Of a stretch of 63,755 bases of DNA, positions 25,383-33,360 are shown piece by piece (the stretch's first letter is position 1; each line of letters begins with the position of its first letter). The position numbers and the translations under genes were made by a program. Source of the DNA: Pseudomonas sp. CROZ-RG-20F-R04-15. GTDB lineage: Bacteria > Pseudomonadota > Gammaproteobacteria > Pseudomonadales > Pseudomonadaceae. The notes below the pieces were generated by a model, which searched no databases, was not told the DNA's origin, and saw nothing but the letters and a program-made list of their open reading frames with translations. Location of the stretch: positions 1 through 63,755 of the forward strand of contig NZ_JAKNQL010000032.1 in assembly GCF_022662375.1 (NCBI RefSeq), in the 5' to 3' direction.

Positions 25383-26168
25383 TTAGAAATGCACCTTGAC
25401 CAGCAGGCTGGCGGTGTTCTGGTTGGTGTCGAAGTTGTGCGTGCTTTCGACGCCATATTTGTTTTTCCAATAACTGTATTCGGTGCCGACGTAAAGCTGC
25501 TTGTGGCTCCAGCCCAAGGCTTTGCCCAGGTCATATTTGATCTGCGGATTGATGTGCAGGTTGGCGTGGTAGGTGCCGCGCGAGTTCTCATCGTTGTCGA
25601 CCACCCAGTCGAGGTAGCCGTCGATCAGCACATCGGAATTGCCCAGGGGAAAGCTGTAGGACCAGCCAGGGGTGATCTGCCAGACGCCGTCGCCGGGGCG
25701 CGGGCCTTCGGTCTGGCGGCGGAAGATGTTCAGGGTGACGTAGTTGAAGCCGGGCACCTTGAGGTCGAAACCGGGGCCGATCAAGTAGGCCTCGCTGTCG
25801 CCTTCGCCGTACTCGTAAGTCATCGCCAGCAACACGTCCTTGATCGGGCCGAACTCGAGCTTCTGGTCGAAGATCTTGCCGAACGAGAAGCGCGGGGTGA
25901 ATTCGCCATAGAAGGCGTGCGGGCCTTTGTTCGCGTCTTCTTTGCCGTTGTAGAAGATCTTGTCGACGAACAGGAAGTTGTCGCCGTACTTCCACTTGTC
26001 GGCGTGCTCGAAGGTCAGCGTCTGCTGGATCGACGGGTTGATTGCGAAATTCTTGCCGTACAGATAGCTGAGGCTGTTGGTCTGCCACAGCAGGAGATCG
26101 CCGGCCATGGCCTGACTCGCGGCCAGCAGGCCGCCACTCAACAGAACGTTGGTTTGCGTGCGAATCAT
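25383..26168 (-). CDS. Tsx/OmpK-like outer-membrane channel, paralog 2
   Basis: 261 residues, same architecture as paralog 1: a signal peptide (M-I-R-T-Q-T-N-V-L-L-S-G-G-L then A-M-A), T-F-E-H-A-D-K-W-K-Y-G-D-N-F and D-V-L-L-A-M-T-Y-E shared almost exactly, and a terminal S-L-L-V-K-V-H-F. The two genes arose by tandem duplication. It is next to the urate permease gene, so the pair may divide uptake of different purines. It is separated from the permease by a REP pair, so it may have its own promoter. Confidence 0.85.
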   Translation of the reverse strand: MIRTQTNVLLSGGLLAASQAMAGDLLLWQTNSLSYLYGKNFAINPSIQQTLTFEHADKWKYGDNFLFVDKIFYNGKEDANKGPHAFYGEFTPRFSFGKIFDQKLEFGPIKDVLLAMTYEYGEGDSEAYLIGPGFDLKVPGFNYVTLNIFRRQTEGPRPGDGVWQITPGWSYSFPLGNSDVLIDGYLDWVVDNDENSRGTYHANLHINPQIKYDLGKALGWSHKQLYVGTEYSYWKNKYGVESTHNFDTNQNTASLLVKVHF

Positions 26169-26222
26169 CTGTTGCTCCCTCTTGTTTTTATTGTTTGAGG
26201 CGCAGAGCTATTGCTTAGCCCT

Positions 26223-26327
26223 TGTGGGAGCGAGCCTGCTCGCGAAGAGGGCGTGTCAGTCGCCTTCACTGTTGAATGACACACCGCTTTCGTCGGAACG
26301 CCGCCCGGAGCAGGCTCGCTCCCACAG
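26223..26327. repeat. REP inverted pair, diverged right copy
   Basis: Left copy is canonical; the right copy has CCCGGAGCAGGCTCGCTCCCACAG in which the usual TTCGCGAG is altered. Lies between the channel gene and the permease gene. Confidence 0.88.
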
Positions 26328-26345
26328 GGTTTTGTGGTGACTCCG

Positions 26346-27704
26346 TTAGTGCTGGTGCGCGTGGCAGTCATTGATCGCTGCGCGCTCTTTACCGCCGAGA
26401 ATGTTGAACAGCAGGTTCAACGTCAGTGCGCTGAGCGTGGCCATGGCGATGCCACTGTGGGTAATCGGGCTCATCCATAGCGGCAGATGTGCGAAGAACT
26501 CCGGACGCACCACCGGGATCAGGCCCATGCCGATGCTCACCGCGACCAGCAACTGGTTGCGCCGATCACCGATGTCGGCTTCCTGGAGAATCTTGATGCC
26601 GGTCGCCGCGACCATGCCGAACATCGCAATCGCCGCACCACCGAGTACCGCCGGTGGAATCGACGCCACGAGGAATGCCGCTTTCGGCAGCAGGCTCAGG
26701 ACGATCAGCAAGCCACCGGCAACGATGGTCACCGAGCGGCAACGCACGCCAGTCATCTGCACCAGACCGATGTTCTGTGCGAAAGAGGAGTGGGTGAAGG
26801 TGTTGAAGAAACCGGCCACAAACGAGGCGCCGGCATCACACAGCAAGCCGCGACGCAGCATGCGCGGGCAGACTTCCTGGCCGGTGATCTTGCCCAGCGC
26901 GAGGAACATGCCGGTGGATTCAACGAAGATGATCACTACCACCAGACACATCGACAGGATCGGTGCCAGTTCGAATTTCGGCATGCCGAAATGCAGTGGA
27001 GTGACGAACTGAATCCATGGCGCGTTGGCCATGCCGCTGAGGTCGACCATGCCGATCGCGCCGCACAGCACGTAGCCGAAGCACATGCCGATCAACACAG
27101 AAATATTGACCCAGAAGCCGCGCATAAAGCGGTGAATCAACAGAATGGTGCCCAACACCAGTGCGGCGATGGCCAGATAAATCGGTGAACCGAATTGCGT
27201 AGCGCCTGCACCGCCGCCAGCCCAATTTACAGCGACGGGGAACAGCGACAAACCGATCGAGGTGATGACCGTGCCGGTCACCAGAGGCGGGAAGAAGCGC
27301 ACGACCTTGGACATGAACGGCGCGATGATCATGCCGAAGAAACCGGCGGCGATCGTCGCACCGAAGATGCCTTGCAGGCCGATACCGGGCATGCCGGCCA
27401 TGGCGACCATGCTGCCGACCGCAGCAAAACTGGCGCCCATCATCACCGGCATGCGAATGCCCATCGGGCCGATCCCTAAGGATTGCACGATGGTGGCGAT
27501 ACCGGCGACCAGCAGGTCGGCGTTGATCAGGAAGGCAATTTCTTCACGACTCAGGCCAGCGGCCTGTCCAATGATCAGCGGCACCGCAATGGCACCACCG
27601 TACATCAGCAGAACATGTTGCAAACCGACCAGGATCAGTTGCAAAAGGGGCAATCGCTGAATGGCGGGTGCGTCGGGGATGCGCGCTTTGGACAGCTCGG
27701 ACAT
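26346..27704 (-). CDS. NCS2 uric acid/xanthine permease
   Basis: 452 residues with about 12-14 membrane helices. The NCS2 signatures are present: the Q-H-V-L-L-M-Y-G-G-A-I-A-V-P motif in helix 1 (about 29-42), V-E-S-T-G-M-F-L-A-L-G (about 261-271) and Q-N-I-G-L-V-Q-M-T-G-V-R (about 315-326), which includes the conserved N-x-G substrate region. This is the proton-coupled UacT/XanQ branch. The adjoining urate hydroxylase gene points to urate as substrate. The start has GAGG nine bases upstream. Inner membrane. Confidence 0.92.
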   Translation of the reverse strand: MSELSKARIPDAPAIQRLPLLQLILVGLQHVLLMYGGAIAVPLIIGQAAGLSREEIAFLINADLLVAGIATIVQSLGIGPMGIRMPVMMGASFAAVGSMVAMAGMPGIGLQGIFGATIAAGFFGMIIAPFMSKVVRFFPPLVTGTVITSIGLSLFPVAVNWAGGGAGATQFGSPIYLAIAALVLGTILLIHRFMRGFWVNISVLIGMCFGYVLCGAIGMVDLSGMANAPWIQFVTPLHFGMPKFELAPILSMCLVVVIIFVESTGMFLALGKITGQEVCPRMLRRGLLCDAGASFVAGFFNTFTHSSFAQNIGLVQMTGVRCRSVTIVAGGLLIVLSLLPKAAFLVASIPPAVLGGAAIAMFGMVAATGIKILQEADIGDRRNQLLVAVSIGMGLIPVVRPEFFAHLPLWMSPITHSGIAMATLSALTLNLLFNILGGKERAAINDCHAHQH

Positions 27705-27797
27705 GCAACACCTCGGATCTTTTTATTCTTGTGATTGAACAGCTGCCGGGTCGCTCACAGCTGTTTCTGTGCATCAGGTAAAACCGCGTTGCGGCGA

Positions 27798-27864
27798 TTC
27801 GCGAGCAGGCTCGCTCCCACAGGAAATGCGCGATCTCTGTGGGAGCGAGCCTGCTCGCGAAGCT
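27798..27864. repeat. REP inverted pair
   Basis: Two facing REP copies with a short spacer between the permease and puuD. Confidence 0.92.
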
Positions 27865-27871
27865 TTGTTGC

Positions 27872-29185
27872 TTAGTTGGTCTGTGCTCCCTGGGCAATCC
27901 ATGCACCGATCAGGTCACGTTCCTGCTGGGTCATCTGCGTGATGTTGCCCAGTGGCATGATCTGCGTGGTGATGGCTTGCGCCTGGATGCGCGGCGCGTT
28001 CTGGCGGATCTGCTCAGGGGTGTCGAACATCACACCCGCGGGTGCAGCGCTGAACAACGGGCTGGTTGGCTTGGCCGAGTGACAAACTGCGCAACGTTCT
28101 TGAATCACGGTGTGCACTTTGTCAAAACCAGGACCGGCGTTGGACGCTTGCGCCGGTGCTGCGGCAGGTTCAGCCGGTGCTGCAGGTGCCGCCGCTTCAG
28201 CCGGTTTCGCGCCACCGCCCAATGCCGTCTCCGGCAGCGGTTGGTACTCGATTTTCGCTGGTGCCTTGGCCACTTCCGGAGCGGTCGACATCGGCGTTGG
28301 GCCGGTGACGTAGGCCAGAGTGATCATGCCCACCGCTGCCACTGGCAGAGTCCAGGCAAACTTGTGGCTGTCGTGACGGGTGTTGAAATAGTGACGCACC
28401 AACACCGCCAACACGGCGATCCCGGCCAGGATCAACCAGTTGTACTGGCTGCCATAGGTGCTCGGGAAGTGGTTGCTGATCATGATGAACAGCACCGGCA
28501 GGGTGAAGTAGTTGTTGTGACGCGAACGCAGCAAGCCTTTGGCCGGCAGTGCCGGATCCGGCGTACGGTTCTCGGCAATCGCCGCAACCAGTGCACGCTG
28601 CGCCGGCATGATGATGCGGAACACGTTGCCGACCATGATGGTGCCGATGATCGCGCCGACGTGCAGGTACGCACCACGACCGCTGAACACTTTGCTGAAG
28701 CCATACGCCGCGCCGATGATCAGCACGAACAGAATGAAACCGAGCAAAGCAGGGCGTTTGCCCAGTGCCGAGTCACACAGGAAGGAGTAGATGAACCAGC
28801 CGATAAACAGCGAGCCGATACCGATGGCCACGCCTTCAGGGCCGCTCAGAGTGCTGCCCGGAGCCAGCAGGTAGAGCGTTGGATTGGAGTAGAACACCAC
28901 GCACAGCAGCGCGATCCCCGACATCCAGGTGAAGTAGGCTTCCCACTTGAACCAGTGCAGGTTCTCCGGCATTGCCGGCGGGGCCAGTTTGTATTTTTCG
29001 AGGTGATAGATACCGCCACCGTGGATCGCCCACAGGTCACCGGCCAGGCCGGTTTTCGGGTTGACGCGGTTGAGGTTGTTCTCCAGCCAGACGAAGTAGA
29101 ACGACGCGCCGATCCAGGCCACGCCAGTAATCATGTGAACCCAGCGCACGCTCAGGTTCAGCCATTCCAACAGATGTGCTTCCAC
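27872..29185 (-). CDS. puuD: Membrane-bound urate hydroxylase PuuD with cytochrome c domain
   Basis: 437 residues, GTG start behind GAGAGGT. The N-terminal DUF989 part has about eight membrane helices and conserved histidines (W-V-H-M-I-T-G, W-A-I-H-G-G). A Pro/Ala linker (about 300-345, P-A-E-A-A-A-P) leads to a C-terminal cytochrome c domain with C-A-V-C-H (about 357-361) and a distal M in I-M-P-L-G-N. PuuD oxidises urate to 5-hydroxyisourate and passes electrons to the respiratory chain, so it makes no hydrogen peroxide, unlike soluble uricase. Central gene of the urate cluster. Confidence 0.95.
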   Translation of the reverse strand: MEAHLLEWLNLSVRWVHMITGVAWIGASFYFVWLENNLNRVNPKTGLAGDLWAIHGGGIYHLEKYKLAPPAMPENLHWFKWEAYFTWMSGIALLCVVFYSNPTLYLLAPGSTLSGPEGVAIGIGSLFIGWFIYSFLCDSALGKRPALLGFILFVLIIGAAYGFSKVFSGRGAYLHVGAIIGTIMVGNVFRIIMPAQRALVAAIAENRTPDPALPAKGLLRSRHNNYFTLPVLFIMISNHFPSTYGSQYNWLILAGIAVLAVLVRHYFNTRHDSHKFAWTLPVAAVGMITLAYVTGPTPMSTAPEVAKAPAKIEYQPLPETALGGGAKPAEAAAPAAPAEPAAAPAQASNAGPGFDKVHTVIQERCAVCHSAKPTSPLFSAAPAGVMFDTPEQIRQNAPRIQAQAITTQIMPLGNITQMTQQERDLIGAWIAQGAQTN

Positions 29186-29236
29186 AGTCTTTACCTCTCG
29201 CCTGTCACTCTTGTTGTCGAGTGATCAGACCTTCTC

Positions 29237-29740
29237 TTATTGGTGGGGGGCGAGGATCAAACGCTCATCCTCTTTGAAAAAATGCTCATCGCAGTTATTG
29301 CCTGTGCCACTGCGATCAACCACCAGGAAGTCATCCCGCTTTTCGATCGTTAGCACCGGATGGTGCCAAACGCCGCGATGGTAATTAATGCCCTGCCTGC
29401 CGTTGGTGACGAAGGCGCGGACCAAGCCTGATACAGGTTCATCGCCAACGGGCGCGACCACGATCAGAAAGGGGTTGCCGAGCAGCGGGATGAAAGCCTG
29501 GCTGCCCAGCGGATGGCGTTCCAGCATGCAAACGGTCAGCGGCATGTCCTGCGCGTCGGCGCGGAAGATGCTGATGATCGCGTTGTCCTCAGGCTGAGCG
29601 GTTTCGACCGTCGCCAGTTTATGGAAGCGCATGGTCGAACCGTTGTTGATCATGAAGTGATCGCTGCCGTCGGTTTCGATCACGTCACCGAAAGGGGCGA
29701 AGGCTTCTTTGCTCAGCGGTTCAATCGTTAGTGTGCGCAT
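29237..29740 (-). CDS. allA: Ureidoglycolate lyase
   Basis: 167 residues, normal family length. The cupin-like AllA fold is recognisable from R-T-L-T-I-E-P-L-S-K-E-A-F-A-P-F-G-D-V-I at the start and G-I-N-Y-H-R-G-V-W-H-H-P-V-L (about 127-140), which holds the active-site region. It splits ureidoglycolate to glyoxylate and urea, the last step of this pathway. It lies between puuD and allantoicase, on the same strand. An intergenic repeat separates it from alc. Confidence 0.94.
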   Translation of the reverse strand: MRTLTIEPLSKEAFAPFGDVIETDGSDHFMINNGSTMRFHKLATVETAQPEDNAIISIFRADAQDMPLTVCMLERHPLGSQAFIPLLGNPFLIVVAPVGDEPVSGLVRAFVTNGRQGINYHRGVWHHPVLTIEKRDDFLVVDRSGTGNNCDEHFFKEDERLILAPHQ

Positions 29741-29762
29741 GCTGTTCTTCTTTTCGTTGAGT

Positions 29763-29872
29763 GATCGTTCCCACGCTCCGCGTGGGAATGCAGCCCGTGA
29801 CGCTCCGCGTCACATCCAAAACGGACGCAGAGCGTCCAGTGATGCGTTCCCACGCAGAGCGTGGGAACGATC
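29763..29872. repeat. Second-type palindromic intergenic repeat
   Basis: GATCGTTCCCACGC at the left end is mirrored by GCGTGGGAACGATC at the right end. Inside are further nested palindromes (GTGACGCTCCGCGTCAC and GGACGCAGAGCGTCC). The same family recurs at 53165-53271. It interrupts the urate operon between alc and allA. Confidence 0.92.
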
Positions 29873-29881
29873 ATTGCGGTG

Positions 29882-30877
29882 TTATTTAGCGACCTTGCCC
29901 AAAACACGCAGGCGACTCACACCACCATCCGGGAACACGTTCAGGCGGATGTGGGTGATTGGGCCCAGCGCCTTGATCTGCTCGACGAAGGTGTGTTCGG
30001 CGTGCATTTCCAGCTTCTGGCTTGGCAGCAGATCGCGCCAGAACAGCGACTGGGTTTCGATCTGGCTGTCAGTACCGCCCTTAACGAACGCGCCCTGGAT
30101 CGAGCAAGTGTCCGGGTAGTTGCCTTTGAAGTGCAGGGTGTCGACGACGATCTTCTCGATCTCGCCCGGATGGCCCAGCGCGACGATGACCCAGTCATTG
30201 CCTGGCGTGCGACGACGTGCAGTTTCCCAGCCGTCGCCCATGTTGATGCCACGGCCCGGGTTGAGAATGTTGCTCATGCGGCCGAAGTGTTCGTCGGAGC
30301 AGGCGAGGGCGCGGCCACCGTTAAGGGCTGCTGCCAGATCGACTTGCTCGTTGTCGCCAACCGCCGACCAGTCGCGATGCGGCACACCGTACACGCGCAG
30401 ACGTGCAACACCGCCGTCCGGGTAGATGTTGAAGCGCAGGTGGCTGAACGCTTGGTCGTTGCTGATTTCGTGGTAGTGGTGGCTGTTGCCCTGCAGCTCG
30501 ACGGCCGACAGCACTTCAGTCCACTGAGTATTTTCATCAGGCTCGCCCGAGGCCAGGAAGCACGCTTCCAGAGAGGCCGATGGCGGAAAGTTGCCGGTGA
30601 AGAATGAAGTGTCGATGTCCACGCCTTTGATCGAGCCCGGTACGCCCAGACGGATCACTGCGCTGTCGAAGCCTTCGAAGCGCTTGCGGCGCGATTCCCA
30701 GCCGTCCATCCACTTGCCGTTGTCATCGAACACGCCCTCCTTCCATACGGCCGGGGTCGGTTGGAACAGACGATTGGCGTCTGCGAACCAGTCATCGGTG
30801 ACCGAGATGATTTTGGTGCCCAGACGGGCATCGGCCAGGTTGACGAATTTTTCGAAAGGTACGGCGTAAGCTTTCAT
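29882..30877 (-). CDS. alc: Allantoicase
   Basis: 331 residues, made of two homologous jelly-roll halves: W-E-S-R-R-K-R-F-E-G-F-D-S-A-V-I in the first and W-E-T-A-R-R-R-T-P-G-N-D-W-V-I in the second, each followed by T-x-x-F-x-G-N. Each half also ends with R-L-N-x-[FY]-P-D-G-G-V-[SA]-R-L-R-V. The enzyme hydrolyses allantoate to ureidoglycolate and urea. It follows uraD with an 87-base gap. Confidence 0.95.
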   Translation of the reverse strand: MKAYAVPFEKFVNLADARLGTKIISVTDDWFADANRLFQPTPAVWKEGVFDDNGKWMDGWESRRKRFEGFDSAVIRLGVPGSIKGVDIDTSFFTGNFPPSASLEACFLASGEPDENTQWTEVLSAVELQGNSHHYHEISNDQAFSHLRFNIYPDGGVARLRVYGVPHRDWSAVGDNEQVDLAAALNGGRALACSDEHFGRMSNILNPGRGINMGDGWETARRRTPGNDWVIVALGHPGEIEKIVVDTLHFKGNYPDTCSIQGAFVKGGTDSQIETQSLFWRDLLPSQKLEMHAEHTFVEQIKALGPITHIRLNVFPDGGVSRLRVLGKVAK

Positions 30878-30964
30878 TCTTCTTGTCTGCCTTTAAATAA
30901 GTGGCTGGGGATGCTTGCAAGACCCTGGGTACTCTCCGCGTTTGATGTACTCGGGTCAGGCTTG

Positions 30965-31480
30965 CTAAAGAGTCAGTAAACGGAACAGGGCGATCTTGTT
31001 GATCTCCGCCAGCGCGCATTTGAATTCGGTGTCTTGCGAATTGTGAATGCGCGTTTCGAACGCCGCGAGGATCTGATGCCGGTTGCTGCCTTTTACCGCC
31101 ATGATGAAGGGAAACTTGAACTTGGCTTTGTAGGCGTCGTTCAGCTCGGTGAAGCGCTGGAACTCTTCGGCCGTGCATTGGTGAATACCGGCGCCAGCCT
31201 GTTCATTGGTGCTGGCTTCGGTCAGTTGGCCCTGGACGGCCGCTTTGCCGGCCAGGTCCGGGTGAGCGTTGATCAGTGCCAGTTGACTGGCGTGATCGGC
31301 GCTCAACAGGATGTCGCTCATGCGCTGGTGCAGGGTTTCGATCTCGTCGATCGAAGCGTCCACGCCCAGGTCGTAGGCCTTCTCGGCCACCCATGGCGAA
31401 TGTTCATAGATGTCGGCGAAAGCTTTGACGAAGGCGTCGCGGCTCAGGGTCGACGGTTGCAGGGTTTGAAAGCGGCTCAT
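30965..31480 (-). CDS. uraD: OHCU decarboxylase
   Basis: 171 residues from ATG 31480 (M-S-R-F-Q-T-L-Q-P). A longer frame runs back into puuE but the chosen start overlaps the puuE stop by 4 bases (ATGA) and matches family length. Active-site H-Q-R-M in the middle, the S-A-D-H-A-S-Q-L-A-L-I-N-A-H-P-D-L-A-G motif (His of H-P-D-L) and F-K-F-P-F-I-M-A-V-K-G match. It decarboxylates 2-oxo-4-hydroxy-4-carboxy-5-ureidoimidazoline to S-allantoin. Confidence 0.94.
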   Translation of the reverse strand: MSRFQTLQPSTLSRDAFVKAFADIYEHSPWVAEKAYDLGVDASIDEIETLHQRMSDILLSADHASQLALINAHPDLAGKAAVQGQLTEASTNEQAGAGIHQCTAEEFQRFTELNDAYKAKFKFPFIMAVKGSNRHQILAAFETRIHNSQDTEFKCALAEINKIALFRLLTL

Positions 31481-32403
31481 TGGGCGGCCCCTTGGTACGG
31501 CTGGGTTTCGTGCCAGTGACGCGCGATGTCGACGCGACGGCTGAACCACACCTGTTCATGACTTTTGGCGTATTCGATAAAGCGTTTGAGCGAAGCGATG
31601 CGACCCGGACGACCGATCAAACGGCAGTGCAGACCGATCGAGAGCATTTTCGGTGCTTCAGCGCCTTCGGCGTAGAGCACGTCGAACGCGTCTTTGAGGT
31701 ATTCGAAGAAGTCGTCACCCTTGTTGAAACCCTGCACCTGCGTGAAGCGCATGTCGTTGGTGTCGAGTGTGTACGGGATCACCAAGTGCGGCTTGCCGGT
31801 CGGGTTGTTCGGTTCCCAGTACGGCAGGTCATCGTCGTAGGTGTCGCAGTCGTAGAGGAAACCACCTTCTTCCATCACCAGACGGCGGGTGTTCGGGCCG
31901 GTGCGGCCGGTGTACCAGCCCAGTGGGCGCTCGCCGGTGATTTCGGTGAGGACGCGGATCGCTTCGAGCATGTGCTCGCGTTCCTGCGCTTCGTCCATGT
32001 ACTGATAGTCGATCCAGCGGTAGCCGTGGCTGCAGATTTCGTGGCCGGCATCGACCATCGCGCGAATCACATCGGGGTGGCGCTGCGCTGCCATCGCAAC
32101 GGCGAAGATGGTCAGCGGAATGTCGAATTCCTTGAACAGTTTAAGGATCCGCCAGACGCCGGCACGGCTGCCATACTCGTAAAGCGATTCCATGCTCATG
32201 TTGCGCGCGCCTTGCAGCGGCTGAGCGGCAACCATCTCGGAGAGGAAGGCTTCGGATTCTTTGTCGCCGTGCAGAATATTGCGCTCGCCGCCTTCTTCGT
32301 AATTGAGTACGAACGACAGGGCGATGCGAGCATTGCCCGGCCAATGTGGGTGAGGAGGGTTACTGCCGTAACCGATCAGGTCGCGTGGGTAGTCAGCGCT
32401 CAC
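31477..32403 (-). CDS. puuE: Allantoinase PuuE (polysaccharide-deacetylase fold)
   Basis: 308 residues from GTG 32403 (V-S-A-D-Y-P-R-D-L-I), with AAGGAAG seven bases ahead. A longer frame to 32538 has no support. The fold and the family motifs F-V-L-N-Y-E-E-G-G-E-R, C-S-H-G-Y-R-W-I-D-Y and G-W-Y-T-G-R-T-G-P-N-T-R-R match PuuE, the cofactor-independent allantoinase unrelated to AllB. It opens S-allantoin to allantoate. It is the first gene of the minus-strand urate operon; a TTGTATACAA operator-like site lies 74 bases upstream. Confidence 0.94.
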   Translation of the reverse strand: MSADYPRDLIGYGSNPPHPHWPGNARIALSFVLNYEEGGERNILHGDKESEAFLSEMVAAQPLQGARNMSMESLYEYGSRAGVWRILKLFKEFDIPLTIFAVAMAAQRHPDVIRAMVDAGHEICSHGYRWIDYQYMDEAQEREHMLEAIRVLTEITGERPLGWYTGRTGPNTRRLVMEEGGFLYDCDTYDDDLPYWEPNNPTGKPHLVIPYTLDTNDMRFTQVQGFNKGDDFFEYLKDAFDVLYAEGAEAPKMLSIGLHCRLIGRPGRIASLKRFIEYAKSHEQVWFSRRVDIARHWHETQPYQGAAQ

Positions 32404-32476
32404 TGCAGTCTTCCTTCTTGTTCGTTGACAGATTTGTGTGGCGGCCTGGCAGGCTGGCGTCACAGCGATGGGCTGA

Positions 32477-32486
32477 TTGTATACAA
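32477..32486. promoter_or_regulatory. Putative operator TTGTATACAA near puuE
   Basis: Perfect 10-base palindrome, 74 bases before the puuE start. It has the form used by FadR/FCD-type GntR regulators (TNGTNNACNA). Confidence 0.6.
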
Positions 32487-32682
32487 CTTTATTCGCAATT
32501 TGTAAGCCTGAATTTTCGCATTTTTCACCGACTGTCATCTTTTACTGCTATTGGCGTGAGCCTGCAAGAAACCTGCCTGACCAGTCAGCTAATGGATAGG
32601 AGGTTCAATGAATAGGCGTATCGCTGGCTCATCGGCAGGAAACCCCCGAATGGCGGGGGTGATGTGAAAAATGTCGTTTTTA

Positions 32683-32692
32683 TTGTGTACAA
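32683..32692. promoter_or_regulatory. Putative operator TTGTGTACAA near hiuH
   Basis: Arms ATTGT and ACAAT flank a GT centre. Identical 10-mer recurs at 47222-47231 upstream of a purine permease. Confidence 0.6.
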
Positions 32693-32823
32693 TTTTTTTG
32701 AAAAGTGTCTTAATCAATCGCTCGCCGCAGCTTTTCGTGCTCCGAATCGGTGCGGTCTCCTTTTCAACTGACTTCGGGAGGCGCGAAGTCTGACTGCTCC
32801 ACGCAGGCAGGCGCGCAGAATCA

Positions 32824-33177
32824 ATGGGACGTTTGACAACACACGTTTTGGACGCTGCACACGGTTGCCCGGGCAGTTCGATCAAGGTCGAGCTGTACCG
32901 CGTTGAAGGTTCGCAACTGGAATTGGTCGCCAGTGCGGTAACCAACAGCGATGGCCGGGTCGATGCACCGTTGTTGCAAGGTGACGATTATCGTACCGGC
33001 GTTTATCAGGTTCAGTTCCACGCGGGTGATTACTACCGCGCCCGTGGCGTGCAGCTGCCGGAGCCGGCATTTCTGGACGTGGTTGTGCTGCGCTTCGGCA
33101 TCTCTGCCGAACAGGATCACTACCACGTGCCTTTGCTGATTTCGCCTTACAGCTATTCCACGTACCGGGGCAGCTGA
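32824..33177 (+). CDS. hiuH: 5-Hydroxyisourate hydrolase (transthyretin-like)
   Basis: 117 residues, family-typical. L-T-T-H-V-L-D near the N-terminus supplies the first active-site His, K-V-E-L-Y-R the Arg region, H-V-P-L-L-I-S-P-Y-S-Y the second His, and the terminal Y-R-G-S tetrapeptide is the HiuH hallmark that separates the enzyme from vertebrate transthyretin. No signal peptide, so cytosolic. It converts PuuD's product to OHCU for UraD. It is transcribed away from puuE and ends at a terminator. Confidence 0.96.
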   Translation: MGRLTTHVLDAAHGCPGSSIKVELYRVEGSQLELVASAVTNSDGRVDAPLLQGDDYRTGVYQVQFHAGDYYRARGVQLPEPAFLDVVVLRFGISAEQDHYHVPLLISPYSYSTYRGS

Positions 33178-33235
33178 CCCCCAAGCAGCTGCCCCCACCG
33201 GGAAGCGACTGCGCATATAGCTTCTTTGGTCTTTC

Positions 33236-33261
33236 GCCCGCTCACACTGCGGGCTTTTTTT
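33236..33261 (+). terminator. Rho-independent terminator of hiuH
   Basis: GCCCGC (33236-33241) with GCGGGC (33249-33254), then seven T. It ends hiuH just before the effector-like island. Confidence 0.92.
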
Positions 33262-33360
33262 CGTCCGGGCACTTACCTGTAAATGAATTTCAGGCTGAGT
33301 GGTGACAGCGATCTTTCAGCTCAAGTGAATTTCGCCGGTTTGCGTTGCGTCCAGGAAAAG

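Larger units (their letters stand above)
32404..32823. promoter_or_regulatory. Divergent control region between puuE and hiuH
   Basis: 420 bases. It holds two operator-like palindromes (32477-32486, 32683-32692) and a 7-bp hairpin ACCCCCG/CGGGGGT (32642-32660). It also holds a 19-codon frame (32608-32667) with a strong AGGAGG-type ribosome binding site, which might be a leader peptide. No other gene seen. Confidence 0.6.

Noticed and set aside
27839..29224. 461-residue frame opposite puuD
   Set aside because: Antisense shadow of a clearly conserved gene; His/Arg-rich translation without known motifs.
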